Assembly (NCBI GenBank): GCA_002917075.1
Contig: NTMA01000070.1
Location: forward strand, 124,001 to 188,000
From: Hawksworthiomyces lignivorus
Lineage: Eukaryota; Ascomycota; Sordariomycetes; Ophiostomatales; Ophiostomataceae
Direction of reading: 5' to 3'
DNA: 64,000 bases
Positions 10,889 to 22,300 of this stretch are shown in pieces. Numbering within the stretch: the first letter of the stretch is position 1; each line of letters opens with the position of its first letter. The notes beneath the pieces are model-generated. The model was given only the letters and a program-made list of their open reading frames with translations. It ran no database searches and was not told the origin of the DNA. The position numbers and the translations under genes are program-made.

Positions 10889-12486
10889 TGAAGAGGGAGG
10901 AGAAGGAGGGCACGCTGGGCGAGAACATATAGAGGGCTTTGTAAAAACATAGAATTCACAGATGTGACATAGCATGATGTACTCTTCACCGACACTTGGA
11001 GAGCGGGGCATCCTTCTTTTCCCTCTCTTTCTTCATGTCATATAATTTGTGCTCGCTTTCTTGGTTGCATTCTGATTAGGTGCCGGGTGGCTTCTGCATT
11101 GACAGCTGTCTTGAGTGAATTGGAAGGAAAGATCTCAAGCGGCGAGACCCTCTCCTATATTTCTGTGGGCGAATTATTCGCCGCCCTTGCGTTCCTATCA
11201 TCCTATATCTCTGACAGTTCATCCTTGGAATCATCTATTACGAAAGGAAAACAAAGTATGAAAACAAATAGTAATAGAAATAAAGTAAGAGGAAGTAACG
11301 ATAGTGCAGAAAATTCAATCACGAGGAGGCAAAGGTCCTTTTAAGTATCCCACCCTCCACGTATCCCCCCCCATTTCCTTCTTCTTCCCTCTGTCCATTT
11401 TAACAGCCGTAATATAGCCCTGTGCGATTTTTTTTTGTCTCGGAGAATGCATAATCCCTAAATTGTCCTGATTCTCTTATTTTCTGTTCTTAACTGTTTT
11501 GTCATTGATTACGAGACGAAAGTATATTGAAGGCTTGGAGGCGAAATGGCCTAGCCGAGCCTTCGACGGGGAACATAGCAAAGAAAATTGCGATACGAAC
11601 ATAGAATTTTCTATTCCACACAAGTAGACACACACTAAATAGAAAAAAAAAAAGAAAAGGGACGTTACAGCGTGAGAACAGATATCGTTAAGCGACTCTC
11701 GAAGCACAAAACAGAGATCAGAAAATCAAAACTTAGAAGAGCATCAACAGCTTACAGCAGTGTAAATCAAAGCAAAAGGATATCACTCCAGTCCCAATGC
11801 AAGCGCAGTCCTCCTTTCCCTATGAGAGAGGTGAAAAAAAGAAAGACAGTTAAATAGCAAAAGTGGAAGGGGGACGAGGTTTTCCCGTCCGGTCATGCAC
11901 CCTAGAAAAGACAGAACAAAGCATAAGGAAGCGGCTCATTAACAAAACACACAACTCGAACAGAAAAGCAAGGAGAGTCAGCCCAAAAGCCAAGAGATAG
12001 ACAAAACACAAACGAAGACAACCACAGTTGAGGCAGTTTTCCAACACTCCTTTTAAACCTCGTCCCAACCCCAAAACTCCTCTTTCGTCCAGATGTGTTT
12101 TGATGCATCTTTGCCCGTTTCTTTGTGTCCTTCACCGGACTCCTATCCGTGAGATATAAAATAAAATGGAGACAAAATGCAAAAGCCGCAAGAAAAAAAA
12201 TAATAAACGAAATGAACGAAACGATATGAAACGAAACGCTACATAATTGATACCTTGTGTTTTGGTAGTATAGTTTAGTACAACCCCAGAAAAGCAAAGA
12301 CCAAAGCCACCCAGGATAGCCAATGTGCTCGGCGGCAGCCGATTTAGAAACTCTCCGCAAAGTGTATATATGTGGAAGGATAGATAGCCTCGAGATGAGA
12401 GTTGCTTCCTATCACCCGTAGTCTCCTAGCAGATTGTTCTCGCTGTAGAAATGCCGTCTCTGCGATTTCTTCCTTAAAAATACGCG
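10889..12486. other. Convergent 3' region between Trm9-like and Myb genes
   Basis: About 1.6 kb without a supported gene. It contains a short open frame around 11087-11344, opened only by GTG and with no recognisable motif. There are A-rich stretches and a GAAACGAAACG-like simple repeat near 12220-12240. The right part is probably the 3'UTR of the Myb gene. Confidence 0.5.
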
Positions 12487-14524
12487 TCAGCCACCTCGGC
12501 CGATTCCGCTACCATGGTCGTACCCAGGCGAGTGGAGGTATCGTCTGCGAGACTCGCGCGGCTCAAAATTCGGACTTGCTCGGCGCTTGCCCGATCCTCC
12601 AGAAGAAGTTGGTGGATCGGAGCTGCTTCCGTGTGGTCCCGGAGTATTGTACGCCAATCCTGGCAAACTTGGACCGGCGCCCCCTAAGCCAAAGCTAGAC
12701 CCACTGGGACCCGGTCCAGGACTTGCAGTCTGGCTCGGCGCCGGACTCGCTCCTAGTGAGTATGCTGGCGTGCTATATGGACTGACTCCCGTCGTGATCT
12801 CAGCAAAACTGGGAAGTGCGCTGCTGCCGCCTCCGCTCCCGCTTATGCGTTCGTACTGCTGCAGTGGTGGAGGTCCGCCTCCTGTCTGGATCGGGGGCAG
12901 CCCGGGTCCCATCGTTTGGTACGGTTGCTGCTGTTGTTGGTACTGGTACATGGTGTTGGTGTTGTCTGCTAGAACTCCTCCGCTCACGCTAGGGCTTCCA
13001 TACATGGGACGCGAACCAAATCCGGATGAGGGGCCATCTCGTCGCCCGCTGCCGCTAGGCCCTCGGTTGCCACCGCCTCCCCCGAGTCCTGCAGCCAGTC
13101 TCTCACCGTGTATTGACGGTAAAGGCGGCGGTAATGGTGTCGGCGGATGTCCGCCGCGTCCATAGTGAGGTGAAGGAGCACCGCTGCTGCCACTTCCACC
13201 AGCACTACCGGTGTCTGCGCGAACGCTTCCTTGGGATTGGTGGTGTGTGTGGGATGGGTGCGGATGATGCTGGTTTTGGAATGGCCCGCGTGACGGAGAG
13301 CGACGATGGTGCTGGTGAGCTGAAGTAGACGAATCAATCGTTGTTGCGGTCAGTGAAAAGGGGGTAACTCCGGCTCGTCGTGCCATGTCGGTCTCGCCTA
13401 GCTGCCAGTGCATTGCCTCTGCCGCTCTCCACGGAACTTGCATCTCCTCTGCTACCTTAGCCCACATCTCTGGCTTGAATCTGTCGTGAAATGTTAGGTC
13501 TGCTTGATGCTCTTTCAACTTCCATGCCCAAGTCTTGGTAATGCCTGCTCCCTTACCTTTCATATAGTCTAGCAAGCTTGTTCTTGCGCTCTTCATCCCA
13601 TTCGCTGCGGCGTTCTAAATAGTTTTGGTAATGGAGACGGCAGCTGATGGCGCTGCGTCCAGGGAGACGTTTCGAGATATCTTCCCATTTCATTCCACTC
13701 CCTCGTAGCTCAATAATCAAAGCATCTTCTTCTGCCGACCACTTGCTCTGTTTCTTGGCGGGACTGTCTACTGTGTATGGTGGCATCCTTCGCCTTGCCA
13801 CTGATGCTACAGGTAGGCCAATACTCCCCTTTGCTGGTGCTGCTTGAGACACAGGGGCTGGAGAATATGTTGCTGGCGGAAGTGTTGCTTGTAAAGCCGT
13901 AACAGATCCTGCCGGAGGCAGCGTCTGGTGAGATCCAGGAGCAGAAGCTGGCGATGGTGTGGATGAAACCGCAGAAGTTGGCTGCAACAATTGCGGCGGC
14001 GGCAGTGAGGTGGATCTCGGCTCGTGCTGCTGGTTTGCCAAGTAGGGAGAGTACCGGTGGCTCGATATTGCTAAAGGGGGTTGCTGTTGTGTTGACGGTG
14101 GTAGACGGGGTGACGGAGGAGACACAGAGGACTCATTTGAGTCTGAGCCTTTAAGAAGAGAGGTGATATCCACGTTGACGGTATCTCGCCCGTATTTGCC
14201 GATGAACGGCTGGTTCAGATGCTCTAGGTGAGGGGCCGGTGCGCATTCGTCACCTCCGGTCGGTTTGGTGGAAGAAAGCGAATCCTGAAGAGGGAAATCT
14301 TCCTTGGTAGATGTCGTATGCAGCCTGTAAAGAAATCCCGAAGCTGGTAGAGCCGCAGGCCGCTGTTTGTCGCCGTTGCCGCTGCTAGTCCTAATCCTCG
14401 GCAGTTCGAGCCTAGGGAGATTCAGTCGCTGCTGTGGATGTTTGTAGCTGACTGGCTCGGACAATCGTGGATGGGAGGCGGCAACGGCGACAGCGTCCAC
14501 GGGGGATGGAATAATGAAAGCCAA
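12487..14524 (-). CDS. Myb/SANT-domain transcriptional regulator, 5' end unresolved
   Basis: Two coding blocks on the minus strand, 14524-13557 and 13480-12487, joined by a 76-nt intron (GTAAGG..CACGACAG, branch CTAAC). Joined they read 653 codons without a stop. The DNA-binding part lies near the junction: KWSAEEDALIIELRGSG, then WEDISKRLPGRSAISCRLHYQ (first Myb repeat), and across the splice MWAKVAEEMQVPWRAAEAMHWQ (second SANT-like helix set). Both flanks are low-complexity: the N-terminal 240 residues are Pro/Ser-rich, and the C-terminal part is Gly/Pro/Ser/Gln-rich with KRRASPNFEPRESRRR near the end. The first block opens only with TTG; its first ATG is far inside (about 13786), so an upstream exon carrying the start is likely. 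Target genes are unknown. Confidence 0.75.
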
Positions 14525-17500
14525 CTTGACGGTTGGTGATTCCTCTCGATGTATATCGGCACGTCCTTTCTTCTTCTTTCGACTGTCGTACTTAAAGCGT
14601 GAATAGCGTTGAGACTTAGCTATCTAAGTTGATCTAGATTTCCCTGATCGATCAATTACCTGGGCGTTTTCTATGGGAGATTGTTTTTAGTGCCCCTATT
14701 TTTTCGTCTTGGTGGCTTAGGCGTTCAGATTCCTTTTTGCACTCTGATTCACTGCGTGGGATTAGAGCCGAGAATGATTTGAAATGTTAGACGAAAAGTG
14801 TATTCCGGTAGCCTGCCGTCGAAATAAACCACCGTTGCAACTGGAAGAAATGAGAAACCTGTTTTGTCGAAGTGTACACGGGGATGCAATATCGTATGGC
14901 TCTGTGGCGAAAAAGGACAGCATGGGAATGAATGTAATAGACTATGTTGATAGGAAATAGCCAGAAATCATCGAGCGAACGTTGAAGATTGAATGAAGAA
15001 AATGTGAAAGCTTAAGTGACAAAGTTAGGGGAATATAGGAGCCAATCCTATATTTCTGGGAGATTTATTGTCTTCTGGCAGGGTTGGTTGGCTTGGTCAA
15101 GACGGCGTGCTCTGGTAATAAAGGCAGACGAATGTTGACATGGTCTCTTGATTGGTGCCGGTGAAGCCTCTACCCAGCCAATGAATGAAGGATAGCAAGA
15201 TCGAAAAATGGTGATAATGTCGAGAAGAGTAAGAAATACTAGTATGACAAGATGATGAAGAAAAGGCAAGATGATATATTGCTCGCAGGCCAGTTCTGGC
15301 TAGGTTTTTTTTTTTTTAGAAGTCTTCCCAGTGACAAAGCAATCCCTAGACGACTTTACGAGCTCCTGAAGGAAGAATGAGAGAGAAAGACCGATGTTAA
15401 AAGTAGCCACTAGTTCGCAAGACCAACAACAAAAGCAGTAGATGTTACAACGGAGCCGGTGGACAGTGGTGAACAAATCAATAGACCCTGGTCCTCGTCA
15501 AGAGCAGAAAAGATGTCCGTGGGTGAGAAGAAAGACCGAAGAAAGCAAAGGGAAAATTAAAAATTAAAAAAAAATCTGAATAGAGAACAGAGAAGCCTAG
15601 CGCTGAGAGTTAATGTCAAAGGATAAAGGAATTTTTCAAAAAGGAAAGAAAGAAAAGACGAGATCAAATCAAATAGAAGGGAAGAAGAACGGAGTGAAGA
15701 CGAGAGAATGAGATGTTTAAAAAAAAATTAACTTGAAGACCCCAACGAAGATGGGATCCCAGAAGTATGTATGTCTAAAGATGTATGTCGTGGTGCCTAG
15801 CGGGAAGGGGGGTACAAAAACTTTTCTTAAGGACGTCGAGGAAAAGGGGTGTGTGATAGATGGGCAGAACAATGCCCGCCGATCTTGTTCTCTTTAAGAT
15901 GGAAAAAAAGCTTCTTGTAAACGGGTATGCTAAAGAAACCATAAAACCAAAAAGAAAGAGAGCAGCAGCAGCAGTTACTCAGTGATTTGTTGTATATATA
16001 ACGGTGTATGCGCGGTACCTGGCTCTTGTTGGGCTTACAAGGGTTCGGGAAAGGAGAAGATGGAGAGAAGGGGGGGGGGGGGTAGATTTTAGGTATAGGG
16101 TGTCCAGAACGACAACGAGGTCTAGAGGACACGAAAAGGAATGCGTTTTAAGCGGGCAATATAGATATTGGACCTGGTAAGGTTCCTTCGTCTCGATTGT
16201 TGAAGTCCCTGTCAAAACCATGCCTATAATAAGAACGTTATAAAATTGGACAGTGCTCAGAACGTTTGTATATGAAGGTACGGGATATAATAAATTTCAG
16301 TATTAAAAAAATAAGTCCCGCGTTGAGGCGTTTGTTTGTGCTGTAGGTATCATTTTTTGGTCCTAGTGTAAGCGTAGAACCTGCGTTTCATCGTCCATCC
16401 CGGAAGATGAAAGAAAGTCTCGTGAAAAGAATCCACAGAGGCTCATTACAGAAAATATGCATGGACTGCAGAAAACGCAAAGAGAGCGGTTGAAAATAAT
16501 TGAACAAAATCAGAGCTACCAGAGGCAAAGCTTTCTTTTACTATTCTTGAGGCTACTTTGGCTAACTTTGTCTGCATTTCGTTTTCGTCTTGGTGCTTAC
16601 TTCCTTAACGAATGAGCTCCGTATTATATTCGAGGACCATGCGAAGAAAAACCAGAACGAGGCTAAAAACCAAAAAGTAATGGAAAGTACGGGGACAGAT
16701 GAAGATATGCAACGCCCCTGCTAGCCGGAAGAAGGGGTGTAACTGGTGGCTACGCATTTATGCATACACTTATAGCAGAAGACTGTACCAAATTTTGAAC
16801 ATCGAGGCCAATGCACTTCGATTTTGATCCTCGTTTTGTATAGCCTTCACTTCATGTTAGTTCATCGCAACGATGGAGGGCTCTAGCGGGAATAAATTTG
16901 ACATTGCGGTACTTATCCGTACGCTACAACTAGTGGAGGCCAAAACTAAAGTCCAAGTAGCGCATGAGAAGAGACGAAGACGGATCGCGTGGGATGAAGG
17001 GAAAAGGGGACAGAAAACCCTTGCAGGAGAAAGATAGGCCAAGAAGAAAAGGGATAAGATCCAATGTATTTGACAGTTTTATAAAAAAAATTTTCAAAAA
17101 AAGACTTAAAATCTTTCAATGCAGATAGCTATATGTGGAAGAGTTCGCTCCAGCTGAAGCATAGAATAAAATCAGCAAGCGCTAGAATATTGGTAACAGG
17201 TCGAGAGAAAAAAAACCCAACCAATTTAGGACGTATTCGAAAACAGAATCGGGACGGACCTGCAGAAACATGGCTGTTCGAGCACGAGTACGGTGTAGCG
17301 GTGTCGATGATGTGTATGTTGATGTGAGTGGGCAGACGGGCATAAAAGTTGGGGCGAGGCGACGATCGGGGAGACCGGGGGGGGTTGGAGAAAAGCAAAT
17401 GCGTAAACTATCTAAACATAGTGAGAACATGAGTGAAAATTCCGGAATTTGCTCGGTGCTTTTCAAAAGTATCTGGCTTCTGTAACCTCGATGCAAACAA

Positions 17501-19300
17501 CAAGAATCCCATACAAAACTATGCATCTAAGAACACACTGTTTGCTTTATTTTCGGCACTTCCAGGGGGGAGTGACACGAGAAATAGAAGCCTAAGAAAA
17601 TATGTAAGAGACTGAGCCGCTATCGAGACCACAAGAATAAAGAGCGAAAAAAAAAAAAAAGAAGATTCACGCACACGCAAAGATACACACACATCACAGA
17701 GCAGAAACACAGACGATGGCAGGGTTCAGGGGTTAAGAAGTTTTTGGGTACAGCGTCGGGCAGAGTATACGCTGTAGGCCCAAAGAGTGCGAAAAACCAC
17801 CACCAAGACTGCCAACAGCGGTCGGGCCTGCAATGATTTTGAAGATACCAGAAATGCATGCAGGCGCAATGCATAGTAACATGAAATTGGCCCAAGTCAC
17901 AGAAGACAGATAATAACGTATAGCGCCCACTTGAAAAAAAAATAATAGTACAAGGGTGGAGATGATATGTGCGACTACGTGAACGAGGTAGTAACCTCAA
18001 ACTAGAATAAGTTTTGTTGTACATAGTCGTAGTCTGGATTGCCCTGTGTATCAGCGAAAGAGGCTTAGGGTCCAGAAATGGATGCGATTGCGTATTGAGT
18101 ATCAGAACCGACTGACGCCGGGAAGGAGGGTAGTAGGGGTGACGGAAGACAAGGGTAGAAGATGGGGTCGTGTGTACGTTTATTACGAATGTGTACAAAG
18201 AGGCGGCCAAGCAATGGACCCCAGAGGGGTTGATGGAGCCAGTCGGACAATTCCAAAGAGCAGGGTAGCAGGGAGCCGGGAGGCAGTTCGCTTGAGAGTT
18301 GAAAAGGGGGAGATGACGAGAGCGTCGAAGCCGACGAGATAAAACTATGCTTTGGCAATGAGAAGAAGACACCATAAGTGACAGAAAGGGAGAGCCAGCA
18401 AGCCAAAATTGTACGACGAGACGAAGCGACGAAGAGACGAGAGAAGAAAAGAGAAGAGTGAGGGCAGTTTGTTGTAAGCGAACAGGGAAAGAGATCGTCG
18501 ACGCTGGAGGGGCATTGCTCTTTCGGCCAATTTTGAAACCGATTTGCCAAATGCCTGGATCCCGGAGACGCCAAGAAAAAGGCGGTTTGGGGCAAGCAAT
18601 GAGATGTCTAGCAGACACCTGCGGTTTCGCAGGTGTCATTTTTGGTATGGCTGTTGCCCTTGAGCTAGCAATCGTCGTTTGTTGTGCGTTTCTCGATGTC
18701 GAAATACGGAGCTCTGTGCCTCTGGTTTGGTCTTTTCAGCCAGTCTTTTACGCGCATGTATACCACTTTTTGCTGTTGTTTCCAATGGGCACTTGCTTTA
18801 TGGAGTATGGCTCCATCAACGCTCCCCATTGTGTATTAGCCAGAACCACACCATGGCTATGTTTGGTTGAGAACGCAGTTCATCAGGCGGGCAAGGGTTT
18901 GCAGTGACCATGACGGAGGATGGGGAACAGAGAACGGGTAAATAAAGCCAAGATTTTAGGAAGGGTGAGAAAACTAGTCTACCGAGCTAGGGAGCGTATA
19001 CGATGTTAAAGACAAACAGAGAAAGGGGGGGGGGGAAAGGGGCAAAGCAATTGGGTCGAATAAAGCCAGGAAGATGGCTCGCCTGGTGCGGTTTCCCGGC
19101 TGCGTGCAAGTATCACTGTGAGGCACAAGTGACCCGTCATGGCCTTGTGGGTTGCCTTCCCGGTTGGGTCGGAGGAGACGAGATGAGAAGAGATTGGACT
19201 GCCACGTGAGAGGCCAAAATAAATCTACGTCGTATGTAGACTTCCTTTACAAAACAAAATGTACAAGCAACAAGGAGGCCGCATTGTATCTGACCACGCT
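14525..19300. other. Purine-rich gene-free region upstream of the Myb gene
   Basis: About 4.8 kb with no supported gene. The + strand is A/G-rich over long parts (for example 15200-16100 and 18060-18560), which means C/T-rich in the direction of Myb transcription. This fits a long promoter or leader of that gene. It contains a 13-G run (16070-16082), CAG repeats near 15963 and a perfect 10-bp inverted repeat at 18614-18637. Long open frames on the minus strand (such as 17620-18639) are compositional and show no domain. A short minus-strand ORF starting with ATG near 14924 could be a uORF or the missing first Myb exon. Confidence 0.5.
18614..18637. repeat. Perfect 10-bp inverted repeat with 4-nt loop
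   Basis: GACACCTGCG, loop GTTT, then CGCAGGTGTC, followed closely by a T-run. No gene overlaps it. It could form a hairpin or be a symmetric protein-binding site; its function is unknown. Confidence 0.7.
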
Positions 19301-22300
19301 TTTCGTTTTTTTTTAATTTTTAATTTTATTTTATTTTTATTTTATTTTTTTTAATATGCACTTTGAGCGATGCCCGATGTCCTGGGAGTCTCCTCCTATT
19401 TCTGTCTTTTCTGCTCAAAGCAGTCATATCTATGCACTCAGCCTCTCCGGCCAACGGCAGATGCAGCCCTGGCCCTTTCATTTTTTTTTCCTTTGCGATC
19501 TCTGCCTGGCCTGACAGGCCTGCCCGGGCTGCCGGATTCCCACTCCGCTCTTCGCATCCCAAAAAGTAGGTTCTCGCCGCCCTGCCTGTTCTCCAGCTTC
19601 TTCCCCTGCTTCCCACTCTCTTACTTTAAACTCTCGGCTGCTGTACCTCGTTTGCCTCAGCCCTCACCCTCATGGCATGCGCAACATCCGTGAGACTTGC
19701 CACCCCGATAATGCCTGCAAACGATCTCAATCTACGCATCCATAAACATGCATCTCCCGAAACACTTCCTGGCAGGGAAGAGCCAACCGACCAAGTTTGA
19801 AATTTGGTGTGGCCACTTCAGCCATGAGGATTTCCATCGGTGCTTTGATGGATTGGCGGTGCTGTCGCTATGCGCGGCTCTTCCCATGTCGTTTCCGCCC
19901 AATCCGAGTCTTCAGTTTTTGCCCGTTGCCAGGTTGGTCAGGTCCGTCGGGAACGTACTGTAGGTCTAATCCAGGGCTAACAAGCCACTCTGCTCTCCAC
20001 CCCCAGCGCACAAAATTAGAAAACAGCGACCTGCCATACAGCTTCCACAATTGGCTGCTGCGGGATTGTCCTGGAGCGTAAACCTTGCCGCGAAGTCCCT
20101 TCAAAACCAACGCCTCGGGGATATGCATCGTCACCGCTAGACTCAGTTAGGCACATACACCGCTTTTATGTATCACCTCTGAGAAATTCGCACCGGCAAC
20201 CAGACTTCGCTCTATTCCAACAAACGGTGTGCAATTGAGGGGCAGCGGTGCATTAATGGCCCAGCAGGCGGCATCCCACCAACAAGCGGCTACCCAACCT
20301 GTTGGGTGTTACGCATAGTATCTTGCTTTGCCTGTCCGAAGAAGGTGCGTCATGCTACACGGCGAGATTGATGAACAACGTGAACTGCTCGAGGCAGCTG
20401 GTGATCGAACAGGGCCCGCCAGCCGAGCCAGACGTCTGTGCGCCTCTTTCGGCACTTTTTTAGCTGTTGTTTCTTACAGCAGCAATGTACGCAGTGTTGT
20501 CTATCGGGGATTTGCAGTACTGCTTTGTTCTAAATCCCACATCACACAAAGGATGTATGATGGAACCTTCGACCTGCGGGGCGAACCAAAACAGAGAAAA
20601 ACAGAAATGCACGTTGAGCCACAAGTCATCACCGCAGGGTGTGTACAGCTTGTCCGGTTACCAGCAGTTCGTAATGTTCGGGACCAATGCCTACTAAAAC
20701 ATAACTTGCGGAGAAAGAACAACGAACAATCTCATTCATCACCCTTCTATTTTTCATTCCGTTTATGCCGTCATCGGATAAGTACTCGTTTTTGAAGCCT
20801 CCCTCTATTTCCATGCATTCCTGGCGTTTGCTAGCTTCCGAGTTTCCTTGGGATTTCCTTGCCCTGTCCCTGTCTCGAAGTCAAGACAGTAGAAGAGCGC
20901 AAAACGTTACCCAGATGCAGCACACAGACTGTGGGACTTAGAAACGCGAAAGAAGGAATGCAGAACATCAAATGCGGAATATCGCAGAACACTTCCACTT
21001 CCACGTCTGACGCATACCATCGCGCATGTGTTCTAACCCTCACCCTCCCCCCCCTCCCCCCACGACCTGTTTTTTCTCCATGTTTGCCTCGGAAGGTGCA
21101 TTTAGACCGAATTCTACGAGTACAAACTAGCGGTCAACTCTAGCTCTCATGGGTGAATGGGGTGCATGCGGCCAACGAACTCATGCCAACACAAAATTAC
21201 CCTAAGCCTGCCAGGGCTGCTGACTACATACCAGATTTTTGACTTCTGCCCTGACCAGATTGCCTTGATATATTTTCATCTCGTGTGTTAGATGCGAGCG
21301 TCATTTCTCATATTCTTGATGCCGCGCACCGCGACTAGGAAAATACCTCGCTTCCTTTCAACAGTCGACCGCTTATTTCGCTGCCCCGTCATTGTCCAGC
21401 TCATCATAAAGTCTGCCTACATCCTGTTGTCCTGCTGTTTGTCTTGCCACCCTCTTATGAGGGCGGTCTAACTTAGCGGTGACACCTGGCACCTTACCAG
21501 CGGCCGCCAGCCCCCATGAACTACACAATCCTATGAACCATGTGTATCACCGCCTCAACTAGTTCCTAGCCCGTGTTTCAACAGTCCACCATGAACTTCT
21601 CTAATATGTTTAAACTAAACCGCCTTGGTATACCCATTTGTGATGTGGCTAGCGTTAAAGTGCTCTTCTCCCCTCACCCCTTGCGGGTCTCCTTTCTAGT
21701 GGTACAGCTGGCTTCCCGGTGACTACCCAAGCACCCTCTGCGTTACTCCAAAGCCACATGTTGGAACCTTATCCCCGTGCAGCTAGGTTATACGTTGACA
21801 CCTGGCGAATTTGCGATGGTATGCGATTTAATATACAAAATCGGCACAGCGAAGGAAATGTGTGTCTGGATGACGCATGATTCGCATGTTAGCGTGCCCA
21901 AGGTGGCTTGGATGGCACAAAAATCCGAAGGTACCACATCGGACAGGCCGGCAAAGAACTGCAGGTGAGGGAGCCTGACAACTGGCACATTCGTCATAAT
22001 CTTCCTCTGGAATAAAGAGGGAGGCCTTGACATGCTAGGCAAGAGAGAAAGCCCAGAGATGTCGGTGACGCCAATGTTTCGGCGACTTAATTGCTGCCCG
22101 AGAGTGCGAGAGCGAAAACGCTGTTGCGCTCCCGCTTTGCAAGCCAGATACACGAAGTTAGGGCGTACAATGCTGCATTCTTCAACCGCCTTGCGGCTCA
22201 ATACTGAGTTGGGCGTTATGGGTTTTGAAAACAAGTAACATCATCGAGAGCGACATAATACCATGAGACGATCTCAAAACAATCCAGAAGGCCAGCAAGC

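Noticed and set aside
11087..11344. 85-codon frame after the Trm9-like gene
   Set aside because: Opens with GTG only, no family resemblance, and the second half is A-rich low complexity.
17620..18639. 339-codon minus-strand open frame
   Set aside because: Composition-driven (Ser/Leu/Pro/Arg-rich), no motif, and other frames over the same bases are also open.
20328..20795. 155-codon plus-strand frame
   Set aside because: No motif, no promoter or intron context, and the opposite strand also has open frames.
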